Origin: Apteryx mantelli
Taxonomy: Eukaryota > Chordata > Aves > Apterygiformes > Apterygidae
Reading direction: 5' to 3'
Assembly (NCBI RefSeq): GCF_036417845.1
Contig: NC_089980.1
Location: 112,865,169-112,929,168, forward strand
DNA: 64,000 nucleotides
The first letter of the stretch is position 1; every line of letters starts with the position of its first letter. Under the pieces are notes generated by a model, which saw only the letters and a program-made list of their open reading frames with translations, was not told the DNA's origin and searched no databases. Of the stretch, positions 27,812 through 40,100 are shown one piece after another. The position numbers were made by a program, and so were the translations under genes.

Positions 27812-27821
27812 GGGGCGGGGC
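27812..27821 (+). promoter_or_regulatory. GC box (SP1-type)
   Basis: GGGGCGGGGC is a full consensus GC box, 16 bases upstream of the ARE, within the CpG island. In such GC-rich DNA a chance match is quite possible. Confidence 0.5.
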
Positions 27822-27836
27822 CTGGCGGCGGAAAGT

Positions 27837-27845
27837 GCTGAGTCA
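27837..27845 (-). promoter_or_regulatory. Antioxidant response element with embedded AP-1 site
   Basis: Read on the minus strand this is TGACTCAGC, an exact match to the ARE core TGACnnnGC, and the + strand reads TGCTGAGTCA, the CNC/small-MAF half of a T-MARE. It embeds a perfect AP-1 site. The surrounding CCGTGACTCAGCACTTTC closely resembles the functional ARE4 known for human GCLC. It lies 192 bases upstream of the start codon. NRF2 control of GCLC is established in mammals; function here is inferred. Confidence 0.8.
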
Positions 27846-27856
27846 CGGGCTGACGC

Positions 27857-27871
27857 GCCGCCGCCGCCGCC
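27857..27871. repeat. (GCC)5 trinucleotide repeat
   Basis: Five perfect GCC units between the ARE and the E-box, probably at or near the transcription start. Confidence 0.85.
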
Positions 27872-27873
27872 GT

Positions 27874-27879
27874 CACGTG
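27874..27879. promoter_or_regulatory. E-box CACGTG
   Basis: The palindrome CACGTG sits in GTCACGTGTG, 29 bases downstream of the ARE and 158 bases before the ATG. Such sites bind MYC/MAX, USF or TFE-family factors. MYC regulation of GCLC is reported in mammals; occupancy here is an inference. Confidence 0.45.
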
Positions 27880-27901
27880 TGGCCTTGCCGGGGCCCGGCT
27901 C

Positions 27902-27919
27902 CCGCCGCCGCCGCCGCCG
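27902..27919. repeat. (CCG)6 trinucleotide repeat
   Basis: Six perfect CCG units about 118 bases before the start codon, probably in the 5' UTR. Human GCLC also carries a polymorphic GC-rich trinucleotide repeat in its 5' UTR, though of a different unit. Confidence 0.88.
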
Positions 27920-27952
27920 CGGCGCAGAGCAGCGCGCAGCGCACCCGGCCGC

Positions 27953-27966
27953 CGCGCGCGCGCGCG
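27953..27966. repeat. (CG)7 tract
   Basis: Seven uninterrupted CG dinucleotides in the presumed 5' UTR, a Z-DNA-prone sequence and evidence that this CpG island has been protected from CpG decay. Confidence 0.8.
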
Positions 27967-28036
27967 CCCCGCTCCGCGCCCAGCTCCGCGCCGAGGCGGC
28001 CTGCCCGCCCGCTCGCCCGCGGGGGCGCGGGCCGGC

Positions 28037-28186
28037 ATGGGGCTGCTGTCGCAGGGCTCGCCGCTGAGCTGGGAGGAGACGCGGCGGCACGCGGAGCACG
28101 TGCGCAAGCACGGCATCCTCCAGTTCCTGCACATCTACCGCGCCCTGCGCGACCGCCACAAGGACGTGCTCAAGTGGGGCGACGAG
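28037..28186 (+). CDS. GCLC: GCLC exon 1 coding part (residues 1-50)
   Basis: The exon begins at the ATG in a GC-rich context with G at -3 and +4 and encodes 50 residues, starting [14 protein letters not shown] and ending in KWGDE. It ends in phase 0 with donor gtgagc. Glu50, the last residue, is the first half of the metal-binding GDE/VEYM motif; the second half is 14.7 kb downstream in exon 2. The open frame would run on past the donor to about 28423, but that extension is proline- and arginine-rich CpG-island sequence with no resemblance to the enzyme. No in-frame upstream ATG with family similarity is present. Confidence 0.97.
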
Positions 28187-31100
28187 GTGAGCCCCCGCCC
28201 GGCCCCCCGCCGCCCCCCGCGCGCAGGTGCCGCGCCGCCCCGCGGGCCGGGCCCGGGGCCGGAGCGGGGGCCGGAGCGGGGCCCGCGGCCGCCGCGCTGC
28301 CGCGGAAGGAGCCCGCGCCGCGCCGTTGCGCTCAGCGCCGCGGGAGGAGGGTTCAGCCCCCGCTGCCGGGTGCCCCTCCGGCCGCCGGTTTTAGCAGCGC
28401 CGCTCCTGGTTTGTAAACGCTAAAATAACTTTGGGCGCTTCCGTCAGGCGTCTCCAGGCGAGCCGCAGCCTCGCGCCCGGAGCAGGCGCAGCGGGCGGCG
28501 TTACTAATTCCCTTCGGCTTGTTTGTGTTTGAAGCGGTGCCTGATTAGAGCGTGAAGCTTTTGTTTTTAGATGCTCGCCGCAGAAGTAGTTTTCCAGAGC
28601 GGAGCAGGAGGAAGCAGGAGCTGGGCCGGCTGCCCTCGGCGCGGCGCGCTGGATGCCATCTGCCCAGGCCGAGCACCTGGCGTGCGGGCGGCGTGCCGCG
28701 CTCGGTGCCCTCCAGCCGAGCCGGGCCGGCCCCTCCCGGGGCACCGGGCCCTGCAGCGCGGTCCCTGGCGTTTGCCTACGTGGAAAGGGACCTGCTCTGC
28801 TGCCTCGTGCTTCTGGCGTGAGTCAGCCGAGCTTCAGGGGAAGGGGAGAGAGCGGGGACGATACTCGGGTTGTCATTTGAACTCCATTGCAGGTGCTTGC
28901 GTCTGAGGACCACAAGTTTATTCAGTTCCTGCCAGTATTTCCCTGCAGACCTGCTCTGAATTGCATCCCAGTCTGAGTGGAGGCTTGCTGTTGCATTGGT
29001 GCTTAGGCTTTAGCTAAGGTCCCAGCTTTCCCCCAGGACAGAGAGCTGCCTGGCGTCTGCTGAACTGGAAGCCATCCTTGTTCATGGTGCAAACATGGTC
29101 CAACATCTCGCTTGGGTATCTGATGTAACTGCAGAAAAGCTGAAGAACATAGTGGAAAGCAAGCAGTGGAGGGGCTTGTCCACCACATCCACATCTCATG
29201 CTCTGGTTCCTTGCTGAACTGCAAGGACACTTGTGAGAAAACTGTGTGACAATAATAGCAGTGCACAAATGCTCTGTGTGAGAGGAAAGTGCCATTCCCA
29301 CTGTGCATCTTGTGAGACCTGGTCTCTTAAAATGGGTTCTCGTCTTGAGTAAACGTTACCATATTTTATATAAACTAGCAAGGGAAGCACTGGAGCTTAT
29401 CTTCTTTCAGCAAGAGTGAGGGGGCTTTGCAACTGAAATCTGTCCTGTGAAGGGTATGATACAGCCAACATGTCTAGTCTCTGTTGCATGGTTTTGCAGC
29501 CAGAGCTATGTCAGAAAGTTTAAATATACTTCAGTGTATATACATATACGTATGTGTGTATATATACAGATATATGAATGTGTATAAATATATATGTATG
29601 TGCGAATATATATAATGTCCCTGACTGACATCGCTGTGTCCTTAGAACTCTTATATGGCTAAAGTTATGCTGGCAGAAAAGAGCATTTGTTGTCTTGGCT
29701 TGTGATGTGTGCAAAAGGGGCAGCTAGCTACCCTGGCAGGCATCTGCTGCTGTTGGCATATGCCACCTGTACATGGGGGACAGCGGCAGTCTGTGGCGTG
29801 GTTAAGGTTGCAGAGGCTCTGTAACACAGATAGGGCCTGTTTTGCTCTATGAAGTCCCTTTGTAAACAGACTTAAGTTCAGATAGGGATAGGAAGATAGG
29901 GAACAGAGATTTCCCCTATTACTCTGAGACTTTACTTGAGAGTTTTCTCAAGAATCTTTAACATGGGAGCCTTATTTTTCAGTGTTGTATTTGAGCTTTC
30001 CTGCTCAAATCCTGTTTTCTCAGGGTGAGATTTCATGATGCAGCTAAGGTTGGTCGGTGAGTGTGCTGATTGGGCTCCCCTCTCCTTGCTCGAGGCTCAT
30101 GTTTTTTCTGCTGCCTTGCATTGGCTCTGGCTACACAGGATCAAGAAGCTAAACCAGCAGAAAACTTTCTTCCACTTTGTTTTTTAGGATGGTTAGTTTT
30201 CCCAGCAGAGCTTCCACAGTTTCACTGTGAGATCCAACAGGTTCTGGTGTTAGCGTAGGGAAAGAGACTGGGACACGTGGAGGAAGGGGGCCAGCAGAAA
30301 TGGCCCTTGCAGCAGCAAGCCGTGTGGTAAGCAGCATTAGGTAAGCATTGCATTAGGTAACCTTAGCTGTACAGTAAAACTGCGCTCCAAGAGCCTTGTT
30401 GTCCCTTTGGCATGGGGAGCTTCCTACAGCAGGTTTTTATACTTGGTAACTGGTGGCACATTATGTTTAGGAAGAAGCACAATTTGATTTTGTCATGCCT
30501 AGTGACAAGAAGCAGAATTTTAAGAGCAGTATGATTTCTGACAAGGAGGCAAGAGCCATGTTTGAAATGCCTGTAAATATTTAGAGAAAGTCGAGTAACT
30601 CAGTTCGTCTACCTCTGGTTTTAGCAAATGTTAATAATCTCGGGTGTGGCAGCTTATCTTTATTCTACTGTATTATGCAATTTCTTACATAACACAGCAC
30701 TTAAGAGTATATTAATGTACCAGATACTTGTTGCCAGTCTGCTCTTGTTGTGCAAACAGAAAACATACCTGTTTCCATAACTTATTTCAACTGTGCTGCA
30801 GATAGACCGGGGGGAAAAGCCATGTTTGTCTTTGATTTCTCCTTTCAAATATCTAGTTATTAGAAAGGGGTACTACATTTGTATGCAGCTTAGATAAATC
30901 AACTAGCTGTACAGTTTTCAAAAAAAGCCTTTTGTGCACTTTGACCTTCATATATGAAGTCATAGCCTGAGGGATGCTTTATAGTCTTAAAAACTCTTGA
31001 AGATAGAAATCAAGAACGGAGGTGACAGCCCTCACATTAATGTTAGTGATGAAATCGGAATAAATGAAATTACCGTTGTGTTCACAAGATGTTTCTGAGA

Positions 31101-34100
31101 CCACGTTTGGTGAAAGATATACTTTTGTACTTAATTTTTAAGGGAAGCCTGTGAAGAAAAATCTACTTACTTAGCACATACTGAGTTTGTCTTTCTGTGC
31201 AGACAAATGTATTTTAAAGATTGGTGCCATCTAGCTAATTCCAGTATGAAAAATCAACACAGTTTGTGAGTACAGAAACACTCTTTGCTTCTTTTTTTCT
31301 TGTTTCAACAGGACTCCTCTATATGTATTGTACAACGTATGTATTGTGTGTTGTAAGACTCATTGCAATAGCTGTGGTGGTCCTTTAGGATGCTTGTAAC
31401 CTATTATGGATCCTGCTCCCCTTGCCTCTGAGTGAAATTGAGGGGAACCGTTATATGCTTTCTGTCTCTGGGCATCAGATGAAAATGTTAAGGTGTAGGT
31501 GTTAATATTCAGAGCAGTATGGTGGCACTTCTTTTGAAAGAAGCTAGCCATCATCACAACCTGCGTTACAGGGTAGTATTCCCTACAGCTCCCATCCTCC
31601 CCTGACTAAAGAGCTGGAAAAGGCAAAACATTGATTCTGCCACCTCTTGAGGAAACAAGTTATCATCTTGTTTTCAGGATTAGGAGAACTCGAGGAGATA
31701 AATTGCTGCTGTCTTTTTTCAGGGCAGTTCTTTTTGGCTCTTTCCTTTCTGTAAACTTCTCACATGCAACTGTCAAGGCCTTACAGCAAAAAGAAGGCCA
31801 CAGATGTGAATGTAACAGAGAATAAGAAAACTCTTCCTAAAGGACTCTTTGTACCTGCATTTGCAGGTAAAGGTCCTTTGCCTCCTAATCAACCTTCTGC
31901 CTCATTTATTTTCAGACTGACAGTTTGCCTCTCTCTTTATGCTAGGCTTCTCCCAACAGTAGAAACCAGGAAACATTCACCAAAGTACCTCATTCTCCCT
32001 CAACAACACCCTCCTTGTTATCTTCACCTTACTACCCTCAAAATTTGTCCAGCCTTTAGATATTCTAGGGAGACCTCTGTCTGTCATGCTGACCACTGTT
32101 ATCTTGCATTTTCCTTGTGTTTTCATCTTCCTCTCCCACCCAACACTGTGTGTTCATCTTTGTGTTTTATTTCAGAATAGAAGTCATGGAACTTGTGTTT
32201 GTGCAGCAGATGCAAAAAAGTGCACCTTTTCAGTACTGTGATTTAGAGTTGTAGCAAAGATAGTAGGCAGCATGGAAAGCAAACAAGTAGTTTGTGCAGG
32301 CTGGCAGATGTTCAGATGTTAGCAGTAGCAGTTTTTAAGAGTTTATGACAGCAAAGCAAAGGCTGTTCTGCTGCTTCTCACTTTTTCTCCTGGAAAGCTC
32401 TCCTGTATGCTAGTGTATTACCAATCTCCTGTGCTTTTCAGAGCTTCTTGTCTGCTGATTGCATTCTTCTAGCTGACTGATGTTGCTTAAATTTCACTCT
32501 GCAGCTTAATGTGGACACACAGATCAGAAGAGTGGAATGGCTGGCTCTTGCCTAGGCTTAGCTCCATGACTTTGTGCTGTGTGTGCATGTGAGCGTACAA
32601 AGTAACACTGCATGTCTGTCCACATATGCGTGTGTGTGTGTACATACTTGTGTATGTGCATATATGAGGGTGGGTTTTTTTTAAGTTTTCCTGCAGTCTG
32701 TTCTGCTGCTAAATGGGACAGGTTGGATGTTCTCCAGGCTGAGTGCCTGTCTGGACTGTGAGGAATGATAGAAGCAAGACAAGCTGGAAATGGAAAAATT
32801 GAAGGGGATAAAGAAATGAAAAAGAAAAAGGAGAAGCTGCTTCTGCCTGTGAAAATGATGGGAACGGAATAATGAAGAGAGATCCATTCAGAAGAAAGGA
32901 TGTAGAAAGCAAGAATGGACAAAACATGATGATTTTATTTGAAAGTATATGTGAATGAAACAACAATCTGATTTACCTAACCTTGTTTAGAGAAATTGGA
33001 CGTAATGATCCTTCTGTTGCATACAAGTCTTGCCACTGTCAGTGTTGTGGCATGGAATGCAGTGAGTGTGTTCAGCTTTTAAAGGGTCTTTTTCTTCATG
33101 AGCACTTAAAGTGAAATTTGGATGTCTTGAAAATATGTTTGACAACTGATTGTATGAGGCAGTGTGAAAATTGTGCTGCCACACTGTTTACAAGTCAAAG
33201 GAATAAATAAAACAGTTGGGTTTATGATGAGTTAAAATGAGTATTTGCTGCTCAGCGGTTCCTAATGCAAGAAGCAAAGCAGCCCTTCTCGGATGCCGCA
33301 AGAAGAGTGGCAGTAGGTTTCTTACCAGAACGTCCCACGTATGTTGCTTCTGATGAGAAGATGCATGATTCACTCTAAAGCTTTTTCTCCTTTTTCCCAA
33401 TGAAAGGCTGGGCTGTGAAAATCACTCTTTCTCCTTTTGAATGGTTCTTTCCAGGGACCAAGCTATAGTAGTCATGTCTTACTGGTGTTTACAGCCTGCA
33501 TATCTTTTCAGGGCAGCAACAGTATGAAATTGATATCATCAGTGAAACCTGCACTAATGTCTACAGAATTTCAGACTGGTAAAATAATTGTTACAACTTA
33601 AGGAAATCGGTCTGGGTTCAGATGCGCAGTTTGAGGCTCATGCTTAATGTCTGCTGCTTGTGCAAAACCGGAAACAAAGTCTAGGGTAATTCTTAACCAT
33701 GGTGAGTCTAGCTGACCTGCTGTACAGCTCCCATCCGCAAAATACACAGATGAAGTTTTGATTGCCTCTTCTCTAAAAGATAAGAAAGGGACTTCGAGAC
33801 AAAAAAGTGAACTCAAGGAAGCGTTTAAGTAGAGATGAGAAAAGACTGTGACTGATTTAAAAAAAAGCACTAGGTTCAGAGGACATTGTGGTATACAGGA
33901 AAGGTGTTCATCTTATTTTACAAGAAATTTGGGTAAGCTAGTGGAAAGGAAAAGTAGCAAATGTCCTTTTAAAATAATTGCTTACTTTACAAAGTCCAGA
34001 TCTATCGTGGCATAGAATACCCTTTGGTGTCTTTGAAGCTGAGACAGACACAAGGATGACAAGAATAGACAGTTTAGTGTGTGTGTGTGTCTGTCTGTCT

Positions 34101-37100
34101 TTGATTTAAAAAAAAAAAAGTGTTTTTTAAATTTCACATGCTGTGGGATATATGCCCCTCTATCCAAACCACTTAGGCAGATAACTTCAGAGTGGCTCGT
34201 CTGGGGTTTCTTTAACCTTCAGCTGAAACTTTCTAACTAGCTTTTAATTGTATATGTTGTAAATAAAACAAACTAAATAAATAGTTGTATTTTCTTAGCT
34301 GGCAATAATAAATCTTTTTAATTGTAGCCAAGTTACTAGTTACTCATCAATATTATGCTCTGATCATTAGAAATTATTTGAGAGAGGTGGCTAGTTAGTA
34401 TTAGCACTTGCACTCTTTAGAGGTTGGGGTTTTTTCCTCCTGTGTGAAGAGGAATGATCTCACTGACAGTCTCAGTTTGCACAGGCTGCTGCAATGGACT
34501 GGTGTGCAGAAGTTGCTCTTTTTTTTTTTTCCCTTGTTTAGCTTTTCACTGGAATGTCATGCTTATAAAAACACTAATGTAGTTTCAAGTCTTACAAAAG
34601 TATAAATTTTTTACATTTGTGCTCTCATCACTTTAAGACAGTCATTTTTAGTGTGTGCCCCCCCCTAAAATTCCCCAAACAAGAATGCATTTTTGAATTT
34701 CTTTCATGCAGAAATTCCTCATAATGGCTCCCTGCCAAATGCAGCATGAGTGAATGCATTTGAATGGTAGCTGTCTTAATCGATGTACTTGCCTGCTTGC
34801 CACATGAGGAAAAGCAGCACTCGTGAGTGATTTGGTTATTTGTCACGTGTCTACATGTTCATACTTTGTCTCTGAGCTCAGTTTGACTGAATACAGAAAG
34901 GGACAATGACACTACTTGTTTACAAATAGATGTAGTGCTTCCTTCATATTTGCATAGCTGCACCTGCTATGTATTATAATGGCTTTCTGGGATAGGATTT
35001 GAAGGTATGATGTTAATGCATCAGCTGACACTGCTTGAAATGCAGACATCTCTAAATGAATTCACTGATGCGTGCAAATAAAACTCCTTAAATCTTGATT
35101 TGAACAATGTAGGTGCCCTTGAAAAGTTCTCATACTTATTGCTGTGCCTTCTCTGGATGCTTTGGCTGACAGTCGTGAAACTGCTTTTTCTACCCGGCTT
35201 CTTAATCCGCTTATTAGAGTTCTAAGGAAAAGCCTAAGCTAAATTACATCTAAAGCCTCTAACTCCCAAAACATGTATGATGTGTTAACCTCGCTCCCCA
35301 GTGACTTGATTATTTTGCTTTAACTTCCTTCCTCAGTTCTTCTGTGGCCAGGTCATAAGATATTCTTGGATTGTAGTACAGAAATACTGACCTGCCTTTG
35401 AATAAGTGAACATTACTACTGGAAGCATTTGTAACATGACAGCGCTGAGCTCACTGTGGTCTTTCTAATCCTGTTGAAAATATAAGGTAGACCTACCCTT
35501 AGACTGCTCGTAAATGGTAGGTACTGTTTTGGTTTTTTTATTCAAAAACCCCCCCATATCTGTAATGCTCTATAAATACCATGGAAAATAGAGAACAGAT
35601 CCAGAAGTTGTATCTATGTAAATTTCTGATTTCTAAGCATGTGCTTCTATTAAGTTTCTTTTTACCTGGTACTGCTGCAATGGCTTTGCCTGGGTTACCT
35701 CCTGAGCATTAAACTGCCCAGACTGTGAAAGAGGGGAACAAACAAACAGGGAGGGGAAAAAAAAACACCGAAAGATACCTAATAGCCAGAAGACTTGGCC
35801 CATTATGCTGAAGAAAACACAAAAGCTGAGACTTGGAGAGGGGACGCAACTGTGAGAAGTCTAATGCCAAAGCACCAGGAGTGGGCCAGGTGCTGGTATT
35901 TGGGAGGGTGCTCCTGGTCCCTGTGTGAGAGGCGAAAGAGTTGTATCTCCTTCTGTTTTCTTTACCCCAGACTGATAGAAAAGCAAAAGAGATTCTTATC
36001 TCTTCGTCCTATCCCAGCAAGTGAAAATACAGATATGGGTCTTCTACTTTACCTCTTTCCTGGTGCTTGGTTCTGTTCACACTGTGCTTCTGCTTTAGGA
36101 AACTTTTACTCCTCTTGTTTAAACTGCTATCAATGGGTTTGGAATTGCATTTATCAAATGTATTGGTCTAATGCTACTGGTACTTGGCAGAACTAGACTG
36201 GATGTTGCAGCAGGTAGTTTACAGTGACATGCTTTTTAGAAAGCTATTTTTGCAATTCACAGGGTTTTGTTTTGTTTTTTTGGGGGGGGTTCTAAATGAG
36301 CTATAATTTGTCACAAATAGTGACCTACCCCATGGTATACATTGATTTCCTCCTCTCCAATATCAGATCTTAATGAGAGGAGCTTTAATTATCTACTATT
36401 TGGATATTGGGTAGAGAAATACTCTGTTCACAGTGAACTTCTTGCCTTTTGTGCATGTCAAATTAATTACTGTAATCTTCTGTTATGGGTTTTTATTTAT
36501 TACTCCAACATAATTCCTCTTTTGTCACAGGATTTCCTCTTTTCCTTGCTGTGCAGATACGTTATTTCAGTTAACAGTGTTTGAAAGGTTGAGTAGGAAG
36601 GATGAGTACAGGAAAGCTTTCTCTGACTTTCTGATGCAAGAGGCTAATTAAAAGCTTGCAGCATCTTGTTTCACAGTTGAATAAGATTTTTTGTGGGTTT
36701 TGTGTGTGTGTGTGTTTTTTTTGTTTGTTTTTTAATTAACAATTCGTGAGTGTCTTAAATCCATGTTTTTCTACGGAAGTCTAACATTATCCTAGTCTTC
36801 TTTTATAGTATTAGTTCTGATGTTACACAGTGCAATGGTCAAAGAAGAGATTCTTTGTTCTTTAATGTGCTACATTTTGTTCTTTAGAAACAGGCAAATG
36901 GTTATAATCTCTAGATTTAGTTTTCAATAACCCCGCTTCCTGGTTTGTGGTATGTGCTGCACAGGACATCCTTTAGTCATGCTGTATCACATGCAAAAGA
37001 ACAAAATCTGCAGCCCTGATGTAGGCAAAAGGGAGGGGGAACAGGCAGGAACACTTGACTGGGGCTGGTTTTGTTAGCTGAGAGCCACGGCATCCCCTTA

Positions 37101-40100
37101 ATTTTCTTTGTCTACAATGTTCTTTAATATGGCATAGAAGTTTTTGATTTGTATATTTACTGTCAATGTGATATAAAACATTACTTGTGTTCTTTTGTTT
37201 TTACAAAATGTAATTTTTTGTTTTACAGAACATAATTTTGGTAGGTCAGTTTTATAGAGAGCTGGAGAAATATAAATACTTTCTTTATTGCAAGCTGCTT
37301 TGAATATGTTTGATCAAAATTAAGCATTTTGAGAAATACATTTGATTCTTGGTTTTGCTATTTGTAGCAAATCTTTAAAAATTCTTTCTATGAGAGAAAA
37401 TATCTGTCATAATATCGTGAGCATAGACATGCTCTGCCTTGTGCCAGTAAGTGGTTTGGGGGCTTGCTGAAGAGACGTGGGGAAGCTGGCTTGTGCTGTG
37501 TTTCCAGAGTTGTTTTCCTTCTACACTTGACTCCCCCAAGGGCTAGACCCTCCTTTGGGGGCTATTAAACCTGTCATTAAAGGTATGTTATGGACTGTGG
37601 CTCTGTTTCACCACAGCAGTGGTGAGAAGATAACTGCATTAGAAAACTATGAGCATTATGCTTTACATGTATCAGAAGTAAATGTACATGCAAAAAATTC
37701 TGCTTTTTTCATGTTACCACTGAATGCTTGCAGCAGAAACTCTTTAATAAGCAATCAGATTATTAAGACTTTATAATTCTGTAAAACATCAGTTTAATGA
37801 TATGGGGCATTTTAATGATATGTTAGGGGACCAACAAATGGGGAAAGACTTATTTGCTGTAGCAGAGCATAATAACTAGTGAAATCTTTTTTTGAGGCTC
37901 TTAAGAAAGTTTACCTAGATTTTATTTTCTAGTTGTTATGTAAATATGAGGCACACAACATGAAAAATTTGTATCATGTTGCGTTGGCTTTTGGTAATAA
38001 TAAACAAAAGCCATGTGATCTTGTTTGGTCCTCAGAAAAATTTCCAGTCTTTCTTAAACATCCAGGTCAAAGGGAAAGTGCATATAGAGACCTCTGGTAA
38101 TCTGACATTAAGGTGACTCAAACTATCATTCCATATACTTCCAGCAGTATTTGCACAGTGAAAACACTGATAGCTACAGTTATGCAAAGGAAAAATTAAT
38201 TAGATTTTCTTCTGGAAACAGCAGTGGTCCATGAATCATTTATGGTCAGGTTTTTTAGTCTTGGGTAGAAGTCCAAGAGTGTGGTAAAAGATGAATGCAG
38301 AGAACAGTCTCTGCAGTATTTCTCTCAGGAGGATGAAAAAGGTAGAGAGTATACAACTGTGCATGCTCTTCTCTCAAAAACAGCTTCTTTTCAGATAATT
38401 CTTCTTAAATTATTTTTCTCTGTTATGTCATCTCAGCCTCTTCAGCACCATACTTCTGGGTTTACCAAAATGTAAGACTGTATATTTACTTTGATTTTTA
38501 TATACAGAACATACCAATAAAAAAGAAATACCTTATGGCAAATATTTTGAGTATGTTAAAAGCGTGTGTGTAATGTACTGGAGCAGAGGTTTTACACTCA
38601 AATACTAGATATAATTTGTTGCTAGTGTTTTTAGCATAATGGTTTTAATTGAGTGTGAGCTAGGTGGGGTTTTGACATTGGAAAGTAGACTGCTACCGAA
38701 AAGCAAGTATTTGGACAGAGATACTGTGCTGGACATATGCGTTGCCTTAAGTTAAGTTCTCCTTGCTTTTTAGAATTGCTACTGAAGAGTTGCTTGACTG
38801 ATATTTCTTCAGCTTTAGGTAGTGTGTTTTATGCAGAAAGAATACATGTAATTATGGCCAAATAAAACAGCATGAACTCTAGAGTTCAAATGCAATTTTA
38901 AACATGCTTACCGTTTTGCAGAAGATAATTGTCTTTCTCTTTGCTGCTGGGCAAGTTCAGTACAACTATTTGGCTTAATATGTAAAGAGTGGTTTGGCTC
39001 CTCCCCAGTCGAGGGTAATTCAAGGTCTGGCGTGCAATTGGACTTACAGATTTGACATTAAAGAATTTTCAAAAGCCTTAAATTTCATCTCTAGGCAACT
39101 GTGCAAAATAATCCTGCCAAAAGAAATACTACCATTCTAGGTAGTGTCCTGCCAACAAGCTATTGTGTAACGGCTCTTTCCTAGAAGATACGGCATTGAG
39201 TAAAAATCATCTGGAAGTGTTATGTAGTTGCAGTACATTACAGGTTCAAAGGAAGGAAGACTAGAAATAAAAAAATTGTTTGAATAGTTATTCTAACTAG
39301 TATTCCTGTAAAGAATAGTTATTCTTTGTGTTGGCTCAAGGGCAAATCTGCTATACTCAGATTTTTTTGTATGGACAATTAATTCATCTTTTGAATGTAT
39401 TTAACTTTGAAGATTTTTCTAGGCTTATTTTTGTGTGTGTGGATTTACAGCTTTCATTTTACAATCTTTCTGGCAAAGCTGTTGTTCCCTCTTCTGGTGA
39501 GGTGTCCGCAGCATTTCTGCGAGCTGCTGGGCAAACGCGTGCTGACCAGAGGGATCAGCTGAGCTAATGATGGTGCTCTCTCCTCTCCGGAGAGAGATGT
39601 CGCGAGGCAGCCTTGTATCCTCACCAGTGTCGCAGCGCACGCCAGGCAGAGGAAGAGGCGAGCGAGAAACGAGAGCAAGACGATTTGTTTCAGGGTCAGA
39701 ACGCCCACTGGACGCACAGGTCCAAAGTGATTGCCTGCCTTGAAATGGCAGGATGTGCTTTTCTGGCAGACTTAGCAATGCTTCTTGTCAGCCTTCTTCA
39801 TTTGTAATTTGACCTGAACTGTATTTTGCTGCTTGCTAGGCAGACTAGTTAAAATTAAGGAGAAAAGTGAACTATAAAGGAGTTTAGCAGAATGATGAAT
39901 TATAAATGTTAGGTGAAACCCCGTATATTTGGCGCTCAGGCTCTTGAAGTTCTCACAGGCGTGTTGATACTTACAGCTTGGCTGCAATTCTCCGACCTTT
40001 ATTGTGGCTAAAAAGCATGTGAGAAGTCTGTGAATGAAGAGCTGAAGTTAAATGTGAAAATGTGTGAACTCTGAATGTGCTTCTCTCTTTCTAGCTGTAG

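Larger units (their letters stand above)
27395..28780. promoter_or_regulatory. GCLC: GCLC promoter CpG island
   Basis: GC content and CpG density rise sharply at about 27395 and fall off after about 28780, against AT-rich flanks on both sides. The island covers the presumed transcription start, 5' UTR, exon 1 and the start of intron 1. I see no TATA box at a convincing place, so the promoter is probably of the dispersed CpG type. Long open frames in other phases and on the minus strand here are by-products of high GC. The exact transcription start cannot be read from sequence. Confidence 0.88.

Noticed and set aside
27617-28159. 180-codon minus-strand open frame across the CpG island, and a 170-codon partner
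   Set aside because: It is antisense to the GCLC promoter and exon 1, arginine/alanine-rich, and open only because GC-rich DNA lacks stop codons.
27835-28416. 193-codon plus-strand open frame overlapping exon 1 in another phase
   Set aside because: It runs through the exon 1 donor into intron 1 and is low-complexity Arg/Ala/Pro; the true frame is fixed by GCLC homology.
31764-32180. 138-codon open frame in intron 1
   Set aside because: No recognisable domain or similarity, unremarkable composition for translated noncoding DNA, and not in a splice-compatible context.
35795-36196. 133-codon open frame in intron 1
   Set aside because: No family resemblance; length is within what chance gives in 14 kb of intron.
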